DNA of 64,000 bases from Clostridium bornimense (GTDB lineage Bacteria > Bacillota > Clostridia > Clostridiales > Clostridiaceae). This document shows positions 54,695-62,511 of the stretch, piece after piece (position 1 is the stretch's first letter; every line of letters begins with the position of its first letter). The stretch is taken from positions 62,001-126,000 of the forward strand of contig NZ_JAHLOD010000001.1 in the NCBI RefSeq assembly GCF_018917145.1, read 5' to 3'. Made by a program: the position numbers and the translations under genes. The notes under the pieces are model-generated. The model ran no database searches. It was given only the letters and a program-made list of their open reading frames with translations, and was not told the origin of the DNA.

Positions 54695-54940
54695 CAAGTT
54701 GTATCAGCGTTTGCATCTTTATATTTTTACATTTTATTGCTTTATATCAATATTCTTGAACCTTCAAAAGAATTGACTTATTTTTTAATTATTTATATAA
54801 ATTTTATTATAATATATAATATTTATTTAACATATTATGTTAAACACTATTATTTTTGTCGAACGATTTATTGTTTTGTATAACGTCATCATAATTGAAT
54901 TTAATAATTAAAACAAAAAAATAGTCGTAATATGCAGTAA

Positions 54941-54984
54941 AAAAAATCATATAAAAAGTTGGCAAGTCACTTTTTATATGATTT
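54941..54984 (-). terminator. terminator of the spsF-type gene
   Basis: On the minus strand AATCATATAAAAAGT-GACTTGCC-ACTTTTTATATGATT gives a stem of about 15 bp followed by TTTTTT. It insulates the flagellar operon from the gene upstream. Confidence 0.88.
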
Positions 54985-54998
54985 ACATAATATATACG

Positions 54999-55736
54999 CT
55001 AAATATTTTTTTGAACAATATCTTTATTAAAATTATTTACTTTGCTTCTGTCAATATAATGTATAATATCAACGTATCTCAAGTCTTCTTCTTTCATATT
55101 TTCTATTACATTTTCTACAACTTGAAAATCTTCAAAAGTATCAACACAAACCCTATAATCTCTATTTAGCTCTTCTACACCTTTAACATACCCTATATTA
55201 AATAATTCTTTATTTTCATAAATAAATAATGTTACATGTTCTTTATATTTATTTATTACATTATTATATTTCTCATTAACAATATTATAAACTCTTAATA
55301 AACTCTCTTTTGTAAATACTTCAACATCAAACCCTCTAACAAAAGTATTTGGTACATCTAATCTTACATAATCATATTTATACATAATAAGTTCTGTAAT
55401 TACATTATCTACAATGATAGGATCTATAAGCGGACAATCTCCAGTAATTCTTATTATAATATCTCCATTGTACTTTTCTGAACACTTAACATATCGTTCT
55501 AATACATTTTCTTCACTACCTCTAAAATAGTCTATTTTATACTCTTTGGCTACATCAACCAACTTATCATCTTGTTTTTTATCAGACGTAGCTAATATTA
55601 TTTCATCTATATACCTACTTCTTTTTAATCTATTTATAGTATATCCAATAAGAGGTATCCCTTTTATTGGTTTTACAACTTTTCCAGGCAACCTTTCTGA
55701 CCCCATTCTTGCCTGTATTATGCATATAATTTTCAT
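54999..55736 (-). CDS. spsF: SpsF-type cytidylyltransferase
   Basis: Nucleotidyltransferase of the SpsF (COG1861) family, which activates a sugar acid with CMP. Here it is the candidate CMP-nonulosonate synthetase. It has 245 residues. The nucleotide-binding N-terminus is MKIICIIQARMGSERLPGKV, followed by DEIILATSDKKQDDKL and IIRITGDCPLIDP with the metal-binding aspartate. It is monocistronic, placed between the flagellin gene and the flgB operon, with terminators on both sides. Because it is separated from pseC, pseI and pseG, pairing them in one pathway is inference. Classical PseF starts with IPARGGSKRI, which this does not. Confidence 0.85.
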   Translation of the reverse strand: MKIICIIQARMGSERLPGKVVKPIKGIPLIGYTINRLKRSRYIDEIILATSDKKQDDKLVDVAKEYKIDYFRGSEENVLERYVKCSEKYNGDIIIRITGDCPLIDPIIVDNVITELIMYKYDYVRLDVPNTFVRGFDVEVFTKESLLRVYNIVNEKYNNVINKYKEHVTLFIYENKELFNIGYVKGVEELNRDYRVCVDTFEDFQVVENVIENMKEEDLRYVDIIHYIDRSKVNNFNKDIVQKNI

Positions 55737-55747
55737 AAATTCCTCCT

Positions 55748-55780
55748 AAAAAAAGAGGTATCTTATAGATTATACCTCTT
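55748..55780 (-). terminator. terminator of the flagellin gene
   Basis: On the minus strand AAGAGGTAT and ATACCTCTT form a 9-bp stem around a 10-nt loop, followed by TTTTTTT. The ribosome binding site of the spsF-type gene (AGGAGGAA) follows at once. Confidence 0.88.
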
Positions 55781-55788
55781 AATTCTTA

Positions 55789-56622
55789 TTAAATTCCTTG
55801 AAGTATCCTTAATACATCTTGCGGAAAATTATTTGTTTGTTGCATTATAGAAATTCCAGCAGTAACAAGTACATCATTCTTTGCTAAATTCATCATTTCT
55901 GTTGCAACATCTGCATCAACTAAAGAACTATCTGCTGCCTCTAATCTTACCGATATTTCCTGTAAATCATTATAGCAACTCTCAAATCTATTTGATACCC
56001 CTCCAAGTTTTCCTCTATGTAAGCTTAACTTATTTATAGCTTCATCTATTATAGATAATGACTTTTCCATATCATTTATATCTATATCTTGTAAATTCAT
56101 ATCAGAATTTTCTCCTGAAGGAAATACATCTAAATTCATATTAGTTACAGGTATTTCAATATATTCTCCTGAATTGGCTCCAGATGGTACCTTTAATGAT
56201 TTTGTAATATTTCCATTAATTACATTGACATTATTCATACTGGTATTATTCACAAGATCATTAATACCTTTTTTCAACTGTTCAATTTCTTTATTAATCA
56301 TCTCTTTTTCATCATCTGTCTTTGTCCCATCACCTTGAATAGTTAATTCTCTCATTCTTTGAAGGCAATTTGATACTTCATCTAGTCCACCTTCAGTTGT
56401 TTGTATTAGTGAAACACTATCCTGTGCATTTCTAGATGCCATTTGAAGGCTTCTTATTTTCATCTTTATGCTTTCAGATTTTGATAAAGCACTAGGATCA
56501 TCTTTAGCTGCACTTACTTTTAATCCTGTGGAAATATTATTCATACTACTAGATTGAGCTACTAGACTTTTCTTATATGTTCGATATGTACTTAAAGACG
56601 CCATATTATGCATTAATCTCAT
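55789..56622 (-). CDS. fliC: divergent flagellin with two cysteines
   Basis: Filament subunit exported by the flagellar system. It has 277 residues from the ATG at 56622 (GGTGGGTGATTAT upstream), with a minimal central domain (about 140-180). D0/D1 motifs are STGLKVSAAKDDPSALSKSE and MASRNAQDSVSLIQTTEGGL, then LQRMRELTIQ, the TLR5-contact stretch of other flagellins. The C-terminal part, VDADVATEMMNLAKNDVLVT and IMQQTNNFPQDVLRILQ, departs from the usual AQANQQPQGVLQLL. Cys86 and Cys216 lie in the N- and C-terminal D1 helices; flagellins normally lack cysteine. It may be a minor flagellin or the only one. It has its own sigma-28-like promoter and terminator. Confidence 0.88.
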   Translation of the reverse strand: MRLMHNMASLSTYRTYKKSLVAQSSSMNNISTGLKVSAAKDDPSALSKSESIKMKIRSLQMASRNAQDSVSLIQTTEGGLDEVSNCLQRMRELTIQGDGTKTDDEKEMINKEIEQLKKGINDLVNNTSMNNVNVINGNITKSLKVPSGANSGEYIEIPVTNMNLDVFPSGENSDMNLQDIDINDMEKSLSIIDEAINKLSLHRGKLGGVSNRFESCYNDLQEISVRLEAADSSLVDADVATEMMNLAKNDVLVTAGISIMQQTNNFPQDVLRILQGI

Positions 56623-56700
56623 ATAATCACCCACCACTTTCAACATTTAAATAATCTATTTGATTTCATCACTTCATACTAAATTTAATATATATATTAT

Positions 56701-56728
56701 ATAGTCGATTTTTTCTCGTTTTTCTTTA
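56701..56728 (-). promoter_or_regulatory. possible sigma-28 promoter of the flagellin gene
   Basis: CTAAAG (with TAAA at 56728-56725), 15 bp, then ATCGACTAT (56709-56701), compared with the TAAA-N15-GCCGATAA consensus. The -35 and spacing are right but the -10 keeps only the CGA core clearly. It would give a leader of about 70 nt. Confidence 0.5.
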
Positions 56729-56750
56729 GCATCATTTAGATATACTTATA

Positions 56751-56785
56751 AAAAAGATCTGTTGCATAATGCCACAGACCTTTTT
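56751..56785 (-). terminator. terminator before the flagellin gene (family B hairpin)
   Basis: AAAAAGATCTGTTGCA (56751-56766) and TGCCACAGACCTTTTT (56770-56785) form a 16-position stem with one mismatch and one G-U pair around a 3-nt loop. T runs occur on both sides. It ends the pseI-to-56793 transcript. It shares CTGTTGCA with the other family B copies. Confidence 0.85.
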
Positions 56786-56792
56786 CTATATA

Positions 56793-57149
56793 TTATTTAT
56801 TTCTTTGAACTGTTTCTAAAGAAGACTTTATACTATTTGTTCCTTCTAAAATCTCATACTCAAGAACGTCCCCTAAAAGATTATAGTCGCTATTTTCAAA
56901 AGCTTCTATAGCCAACTTTAATTTTGCATTTACATCTTCTAAATCTACTTTACTAGTTTGAAGATCTTTTGTCCCTGCTGCAACATCTATAACCCATTGT
57001 ATTGCATCTAATATCTCTAATAAAAGTTTAGATCCATCTGCTATTTTATCACTTCTAAAAAGTTCTGCACCATTTGATATAGCCTTTTCTAATCTATCAC
57101 AATATTCAATAGCTTTATCTACTACTTCTACTAATTCCTTGTTATCCAT
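56793..57149 (-). CDS. hypothetical helical protein next to flagellin, 118 aa
   Basis: I do not recognise a named family. It has 118 residues, acidic and apparently all-helical, with no membrane segment, signal peptide or cysteine-rich motif. Visible helices are LVEVVDKAIEYCDRLEKAIS, GSKLLLEILDAIQWVIDVAA and VNAKLKLAIEAFENSDYNLL, followed by GDVLEYEILEGTNSIKSSLE. Size, helicity and position after the glycosylation genes and before flagellin resemble a flagellar chaperone of FliS type, but the FliS motifs are not present, so this is only a possibility. It is 12 bp after pseC in the same transcript; ribosome binding site TAGGAGGATATT. Confidence 0.7.
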   Translation of the reverse strand: MDNKELVEVVDKAIEYCDRLEKAISNGAELFRSDKIADGSKLLLEILDAIQWVIDVAAGTKDLQTSKVDLEDVNAKLKLAIEAFENSDYNLLGDVLEYEILEGTNSIKSSLETVQRNK

Positions 57150-57161
57150 AATAATATCCTC

Positions 57162-58361
57162 CTAAGCTTCTATACTATAGTATTTAAATATCTTATCTAA
57201 TGCTTTAATTACTGATATCACATCATTTTTACTCATTGATACATGTAATGGTAACGTAATTATTCTTTCATAAAATTCTTCACATACTGGGCAAATTCCT
57301 CTTTTATATCCTAATTTTCTATAGTAAGGATGAAAATAAACAGGAATATAGTGAACATTTACTCCTATATTCTCTTTAATAAGTGCACTATATATTTCTC
57401 TTCTCGTACAATTAAGTCTTTCTAAATTTAATTTTATTACATATATATGTTCAGAGTTAAACCCACCTTCTGTATCCTCTAGTAAAGTTACATACTTATT
57501 ATCTTTTAAAATCTCAGAATATAATGAAGATAATTCCTTTCTCTTATCAATAAAAACATCTAACTTCTTCATTTGAGATATACCTAATGCTGCATTAATA
57601 TCAGGCATTCTATAATTATATCCTAAATCAACTTGTTCATAATACCATGGATCATCTTTATTTTCCATAAGTTCAATATTTCTAGTTATTCCATGAGATC
57701 TCATTTCAATAAGTTTTCTATAAAATTCAAAATTATTAGTAGTTATTGCCCCTCCTTCACCTGTAGTAATATGTTTTACAGGATGAAAAGAAAATATCGT
57801 CATATCTGCATTATTACCAACATAACTATCTTTATACTTAGCACCTATTGCATGAGCAGCATCTTCAACAACAATTAAATTATGTTTTTTTGCAACACTC
57901 ATTATTTCATCTATTTTTACTGGATTACCTCTATATGAAACCGCTATTATGGCTTTTGTCTTATCTGTTATTTTCTCTTCAATTTTGCTTACATCAATAT
58001 TGCCTGTGTTTTCTTCAATATCAACAAATACCGGCGTAGCTCCCACATATAATATACAATTAGCTGAAGCAGCAAAAGTCATAGGTGTAACTAGTACTTC
58101 ATCACCTTTACTTATTCCTGCCGCTAATACAGCACAATGAAGAGCTGCTGTACCACTTGTTACCGCAACAGCATATTTCGCACCTACTTTTTTTGCTAAA
58201 GATTCTTCAAAATTCTTCACATAAGGTCCTGTAGTTAAATAATCACCTTTTAATACTTCTACAACTTTAGATATATCTTCTTCATCTATATATTGCCTTC
58301 CATACTGTAAAAATGTATCTCTAACTGGAGTTCCACCATTAATAGCTAACTTTTCCCTCAT
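57162..58361 (-). CDS. pseC: PseC-type UDP-4-amino-sugar transaminase
   Basis: PLP-dependent aminotransferase (DegT/DnrJ/EryC1 fold) that aminates C4 of a UDP-4-keto-6-deoxy-N-acetyl-hexosamine in the pseudaminic acid route. It has 399 residues. Motifs are GGTPVRDTFLQYGRQYIDEE, AVAVTSGTAALHCAVLAAG, VVEDAAHAIGAKY and FSFHPVKHITTGEGGA with the PLP lysine in HPVKH. The C-terminal NVHYIPVYFHPYYRKLGY is characteristic of PseC. Its ATG immediately follows the SDR gene (no gap). SpsC of the spore-coat route is the main alternative. Confidence 0.88.
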   Translation of the reverse strand: MREKLAINGGTPVRDTFLQYGRQYIDEEDISKVVEVLKGDYLTTGPYVKNFEESLAKKVGAKYAVAVTSGTAALHCAVLAAGISKGDEVLVTPMTFAASANCILYVGATPVFVDIEENTGNIDVSKIEEKITDKTKAIIAVSYRGNPVKIDEIMSVAKKHNLIVVEDAAHAIGAKYKDSYVGNNADMTIFSFHPVKHITTGEGGAITTNNFEFYRKLIEMRSHGITRNIELMENKDDPWYYEQVDLGYNYRMPDINAALGISQMKKLDVFIDKRKELSSLYSEILKDNKYVTLLEDTEGGFNSEHIYVIKLNLERLNCTRREIYSALIKENIGVNVHYIPVYFHPYYRKLGYKRGICPVCEEFYERIITLPLHVSMSKNDVISVIKALDKIFKYYSIEA

Positions 58362-59360
58362 TCATCTCATACCTTTCAAAAATCTATAAGTCTCTTCTAT
58401 ACCTTCTTCTAAGGTATACTTAGGCGACCATCCCATCAAGTTTTTAGCCTTTTCATAATTACATTTTAATTTCATAATTTCACTTTGAGGATGTATATGT
58501 TCTACATGATTTATATTAATCACATTTTTTGAAACAATAGCTGCTAATTCATTAATAGTAACATCTCTACCAGTTCCTGCATTTATTATTTCCCCATTTG
58601 TATTATTATTATAACCTGCATTTACTACAAAATCAGCACAATCTTTTACATATAGAAGGTCTCTTGTTTGTTCTCCAGTTCCATATATATTTATATCTTT
58701 TTTATCTATAAGAGCATTAACAAAAATAGCTACAACACCACCTTCTCCACCAGTTTTTTGAAAAGGTCCATATGTGTTAAATGGTCTTATAACTGTTGTA
58801 GGCAATTTATATGCATTAAAATATGACAAAACCATATTTTCTGCTGCTATCTTACTTCCTCCATAAGGTGATATTGGATTAGTTGGGTGAGCTTCATCTA
58901 TTCCCTTGTCATCACATTTATCATAAACCATACAAGTACTCATAAATACAACTTTAGTATCATGAATTTCTTCATTTTCATCAATACTCCACTTTTCTCC
59001 AATCATTTTAGAATTTTTACCAAACATCTGCACTTTTGCTTTTTCTAAAATATTAAATGTTCCTACTGTATCATTATAAAAAGTAGTTCTAGGATCATCA
59101 ATTGAGTCTTGTACATTTATTGATGCTGCAAGATGATAAATTATATCGTACTTTTCTTCAAACAATTCATCTAATTTCTCCAAATCCTGTATGTCGCCTT
59201 TAATAAACTTAAATCTAGGATTTTTTTCAAACTCTTCTATATTAGATAATCTTCCATTACTTAAGTTATCAAAAGCTGTAACAAAATGATTTTCTTCTAG
59301 AAGCTTTTTCACTACCCATCTTCCAATAAATCCAGCTCCACCAGTAACTAATATATTCAT
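58362..59360 (-). CDS. extended SDR nucleotide-sugar enzyme, possible Pen/Pal-like substitute for PseB
   Basis: NAD(P)-dependent nucleotide-sugar epimerase or dehydratase. It has 332 residues. The Rossmann motif is TGGAGFIGRW (6-15), followed by YHLAASINVQDSIDDP, FMSTCMVYD and the catalytic YGGSK. It also has NTYGPFQKTGGEGGVVAIF and EIINAGTGRDV. It does not start like classical PseB (ITGGTGSFG). In the Bacillus thuringiensis pathway two SDR enzymes (Pen and Pal) do the PseB step; the wording recalls proteins I have seen in Bacillus flagellin loci, but I cannot confirm the match. It lies between pseI (16 bp) and pseC (0 bp), so it should act on the substrate of PseC. Confidence 0.8.
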   Translation of the reverse strand: MNILVTGGAGFIGRWVVKKLLEENHFVTAFDNLSNGRLSNIEEFEKNPRFKFIKGDIQDLEKLDELFEEKYDIIYHLAASINVQDSIDDPRTTFYNDTVGTFNILEKAKVQMFGKNSKMIGEKWSIDENEEIHDTKVVFMSTCMVYDKCDDKGIDEAHPTNPISPYGGSKIAAENMVLSYFNAYKLPTTVIRPFNTYGPFQKTGGEGGVVAIFVNALIDKKDINIYGTGEQTRDLLYVKDCADFVVNAGYNNNTNGEIINAGTGRDVTINELAAIVSKNVININHVEHIHPQSEIMKLKCNYEKAKNLMGWSPKYTLEEGIEETYRFLKGMR

Positions 59361-59376
59361 ATGTAAAACTCCTCCA

Positions 59377-60423
59377 TTATTTAATTAGGTTCCAACTCAT
59401 AGGAGTACCTTTCTTTATATCTATCTTTGCTTCCTTTCCAATTATATCATCAATATACTTAGTTTCCATACCAAAACCAGGTCTAATACTTCTAACGTTT
59501 TCTTCTGTGAATTTTTCTCCACCCTTAATATCTTTAACTACAAAAAGAGATCTACTATGCTCTCTAGAACTTCTTTGCTTTTCTGTTAATTGGTATGTAA
59601 CCTTTCCTAAAGCTTTTTCCATTTCTCTAATTCCATCTACCATAGATTTAAACTCTTCTGGTTCCATAGAAAACTTAGAATCCGGACCTCCATCTTTTCT
59701 TCTAAGAGTAAGATGCTTTTCTACTATCTTGGCACCCAATGCTACAGCTCCTAAACTTATAGTATTACTCATTGTATGATCAGACAATCCGACTACTACA
59801 TCAAAAGTTTCTTTCATATTTGGTATAACCTTCAAATTTATATCTTCTAAAGGAGATGGATACGCAGAAGTACATTTTAGTAATGCAATATTGTTATTTC
59901 CAACTTTCCTACAAGCATTTACTGCTTCTTCAATATCTTTTAAAGTCGCTATGCCTGTTGATATTATTACAGGTTTACCTTTTGATGCAATGTACTCAAT
60001 AAATGGTATATCATTTATTTCAAAAGATGCTATCTTATATGCTGGTACATCCATTTTTTCAAGAAAATCTACAGAAGTATAATCAAATGGTGATGAAAAA
60101 CATATAAGACCTTCTTCTTCTGCAATTTTCTTTAATTTAGGTTGCCAATCCCATGGAGTATATGCTCCTTGATATAACTTATGAAGTGTAGTACCATCCC
60201 ATATAGTGCCTTGTTTTATTTGAAAATACTCGTTATCGCAATCTAATGTTATGGTATCAGGAGTATATGTTTGTAACTTTATCGCATCTGCGCCCGCCCA
60301 TTTTGCTGCTTTTATAATTTCTACAGCTCTATCAAAATCCTGATTATGATTAGCAGAAAGTTCTGCAATAACAAAAGTTCTATCTCCACCTATCTCTTTA
60401 TTATCTATGTAAAAACTATTCAT
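59377..60423 (-). CDS. pseI: PseI-type pseudaminic acid synthase
   Basis: NeuB-family enzyme that condenses a 6-deoxy-2,4-diacetamido-hexose with phosphoenolpyruvate to a nonulosonic acid. It has 348 residues. The TIM barrel starts FVIAELSANHNQDFDRAVEI, followed by AGADAIKLQTYTPDTITLD (wording seen in PseI rather than in NeuB or LegI), VIISTGIATLKDIE, VVGLSDHTMS and KIVEKHLTL. A C-terminal SAF (antifreeze-like) domain covers about 285-348 (SLFVVKDIKGGEKFTEENVR). It is the first gene after a strong terminator, so it should have its own promoter, not clearly found. The ribosome binding site is GGAGGGGTATCA. Confidence 0.93.
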   Translation of the reverse strand: MNSFYIDNKEIGGDRTFVIAELSANHNQDFDRAVEIIKAAKWAGADAIKLQTYTPDTITLDCDNEYFQIKQGTIWDGTTLHKLYQGAYTPWDWQPKLKKIAEEEGLICFSSPFDYTSVDFLEKMDVPAYKIASFEINDIPFIEYIASKGKPVIISTGIATLKDIEEAVNACRKVGNNNIALLKCTSAYPSPLEDINLKVIPNMKETFDVVVGLSDHTMSNTISLGAVALGAKIVEKHLTLRRKDGGPDSKFSMEPEEFKSMVDGIREMEKALGKVTYQLTEKQRSSREHSRSLFVVKDIKGGEKFTEENVRSIRPGFGMETKYIDDIIGKEAKIDIKKGTPMSWNLIK

Positions 60424-60502
60424 TGATACCCCTCCATACTTATTCTATAACTATTATCGTAATATAATATTTATCCTTGAAACAACTTTTTCTAATTAAC
60501 AA

Positions 60503-60546
60503 ATAAAAAGGATATTATAAGACATAAATTTTATCTTATAATATCC
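60503..60546 (-). terminator. terminator of pseG overlapping its stop codon
   Basis: GGATATTATAAGA (60546-60534 on the minus strand) pairs perfectly with TCTTATAATATCC (60522-60510), with an 11-nt loop, then TTTTTATTT. The pseG stop codon lies in the 5' arm. Confidence 0.88.
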
Positions 60547-61495
60547 CCATTATTTCGCTAATAACTCTTTTATAACCGTTACCATCTATAATACTTTTAC
60601 CTTTATTACTAAAAAAACATCTCTTTTCATAATCTAAACTCACGATATTCTTTTTTATATTATTAATATCAGAACTTAATATAATATTATTTTCAGATAA
60701 ATATTTTCCTAGATTTACTTGATTTTCTGCTAATGTAATCCCTATAATTGGCAACCCTAACTTTAACCCTTCGTAAATAGTGCTTCCACATCCACATATA
60801 AGTATATCACTTTTTTTCATAACATCACTGATTATAGAATTCTTATGTATAACAACTTTATTACTTTCATATTTTTTTAATGATTGTTCATGGCGAAAAG
60901 CTTGTCCTATAATAATATGTATAGTAAATTCTTCATCTATTAACTGTTTTATTATTATTTCAGTTAAATTTCTATCATCACTTCCACCTAAAGTTATCAT
61001 TATATTTTTCACATCACTATTTACTTCTATCGGTGTTTTCATCCTAAACTCTTCTCTAAGCAAAGTATAATCATTTCCAAGTAATAACTTAGTACCACTA
61101 TTACATTTATATTTTAACTCTTTTGCATAGGCATTTTGATTTAATACTATATTTCCATAGTAAAAATCTAAAGTGCAATTATCATCAAATAAAATAACCT
61201 TATTCTGTGTTTCTAATGTTTTATAATACTCCGTATTCAAATTATATTTATCAACAATTATAATAGAATCTATTATTGTAAATATATCTTCTTCTTTTGA
61301 AATTACTTTGACTTTAAACCCTCTATTTTTTATAAACTCTATTCCATGTATGTTATTTTTATCATCTAAACATACATACGTTATCTTATATTTCTTTTTT
61401 AATTCATTTGCAAGGATCATCGTCCTCATTATGTGACCCATTCCTATTGATGATCCACCATCTGCTCTAATATAAATAACTTTTTTCTTCATCAT
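60536..61495 (-). CDS. pseG: PseG-type UDP-sugar hydrolase
   Basis: Removes UDP from the 2,4-diacetamido-hexose before condensation by PseI. It has 319 residues with a GT-B-like two-domain fold. The N-terminus, YIRADGGSSIGMGHIMRTMI, is the PseG signature with the catalytic His in GMGH. Later parts are TLGGSDDRNLTE and ILICGCGSTIYEGLKLGLPI. It follows the DUF1919 gene by 37 bp and ends at its own terminator. SpsG of Bacillus is the alternative name for the same fold. Confidence 0.9.
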   Translation of the reverse strand: MMKKKVIYIRADGGSSIGMGHIMRTMILANELKKKYKITYVCLDDKNNIHGIEFIKNRGFKVKVISKEEDIFTIIDSIIIVDKYNLNTEYYKTLETQNKVILFDDNCTLDFYYGNIVLNQNAYAKELKYKCNSGTKLLLGNDYTLLREEFRMKTPIEVNSDVKNIMITLGGSDDRNLTEIIIKQLIDEEFTIHIIIGQAFRHEQSLKKYESNKVVIHKNSIISDVMKKSDILICGCGSTIYEGLKLGLPIIGITLAENQVNLGKYLSENNIILSSDINNIKKNIVSLDYEKRCFFSNKGKSIIDGNGYKRVISEIMGIL

Positions 61496-61532
61496 TTTTA
61501 ATCACCTGAAGTTCTACCTAAATTGTATATGA

Positions 61533-62381
61533 TTAATTATTAATTATTTTATTTAAATCAATATAGTCGAATGAACAATTCAGAACAAAATCACTAAACT
61601 TACTTATATTTTTATTTCTTGCAATTTCTTTCCACTCGGTAAAAGAATATACATTATTACTTTTGTACTCTATATCCGTTATTATCAACTTTTTTTCAAA
61701 ACTACTAGCTAATATAGTTTCAATAATATTCTTATTACTAGTTGTACATTCCAATAATATATTGTCTTTATTAATTTTTAATGTCCTTGAAATAAACTTT
61801 TCATACGCCTCATCACAAGTTTTATAATGAATAAATTGAAGTTTAATATCTTTAAGTGTTCCTACAGGATATCCTAACTTCTCATCAAATATAACTTCTA
61901 ATGAATTAACATTATCCATATATTCATTAAAATTTGAAACTAGTTTCTTATAATCATTATCTTCAACTGATAACCAAATAAATGGTGAATTATATTGAAT
62001 TCCTAATGTTTTATATAAATATGCCCCCCAACAATGATTGGATATAATTGTAATATCATTCCCTATAATATTACGGTTTTCTTTTATTTTTAATAAATTT
62101 AATATATTATGATATCCAAAGTAATTTATAATCTTATTTTCATCAATATTTTTTTGTAGCAATAATTTTCTTATTTCACTAGAATATTCACTACAAATAA
62201 TTATATAATCATATTCTATATTCATTTCTGTTACTTGTTCTATATTCTTTACAATGTACCCATCAATATATTTCCCAACTTGATATGTATCAACTAATGC
62301 TACTATATCTATAAGTGAGCTATTAATTTCTTTAAATTTTTGATATGAACTCCCAACTCCATATAAAACAACTTTTAACAT
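61533..62381 (-). CDS. Rossmann-like domain plus DUF1919 protein
   Basis: Protein of a polysaccharide-biosynthesis type family without known reaction. It has 282 residues from the ATG at 62381 (GGATGG upstream); an ATG 15 bp earlier has no site. The N-terminal part (about 1-105) is Rossmann-like: MLKVVLYGVGSSYQKFKE, IVALVDTYQVGKYIDGYIV and YDYIIICSEYSSEIRKLLLQ. The C-terminal part (about 115-250) is a DUF1919 domain: ISNHCWGAYLYKTLGIQYNS, PFIWLSVEDNDYKKLV and LQFIHYKTCDEAYEKFISR. It lies between the GT2-TPR gene and pseG, so a role in glycan transfer or modification is likely but unproved. Confidence 0.78.
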   Translation of the reverse strand: MLKVVLYGVGSSYQKFKEINSSLIDIVALVDTYQVGKYIDGYIVKNIEQVTEMNIEYDYIIICSEYSSEIRKLLLQKNIDENKIINYFGYHNILNLLKIKENRNIIGNDITIISNHCWGAYLYKTLGIQYNSPFIWLSVEDNDYKKLVSNFNEYMDNVNSLEVIFDEKLGYPVGTLKDIKLQFIHYKTCDEAYEKFISRTLKINKDNILLECTTSNKNIIETILASSFEKKLIITDIEYKSNNVYSFTEWKEIARNKNISKFSDFVLNCSFDYIDLNKIINN

Positions 62382-62396
62382 AACTATACCATCCAT

Positions 62397-62511
62397 AAAA
62401 ACTTATATTAATATATTTCAATACTTTCACTTTAATATACTTACATATATTTTTTATACAAAATATATAATAATCTACATTTATCATATAAAAGACTTTA
62501 AATAACTATAT
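62397..62511. other. 115-bp gap before the DUF1919 gene
   Basis: AT-rich, with no gene, hairpin or clear promoter that I can see. Confidence 0.4.

Larger units (their letters stand above)
54643..54998. other. gap between the flagellar operon and the spsF gene
   Basis: These 356 bp are very AT-rich. They hold the flgB promoter (right of 54642), about 245 bp in which I see no gene, hairpin or repeat (54695-54940), and the spsF terminator (54941-54984). Confidence 0.7.

Noticed and set aside
54978-55169. 63-codon frame on the plus strand beside the spsF gene
   Set aside because: Mostly antisense to the 3' end of the spsF-type gene and made of I, F, Y and N from AT-rich DNA.
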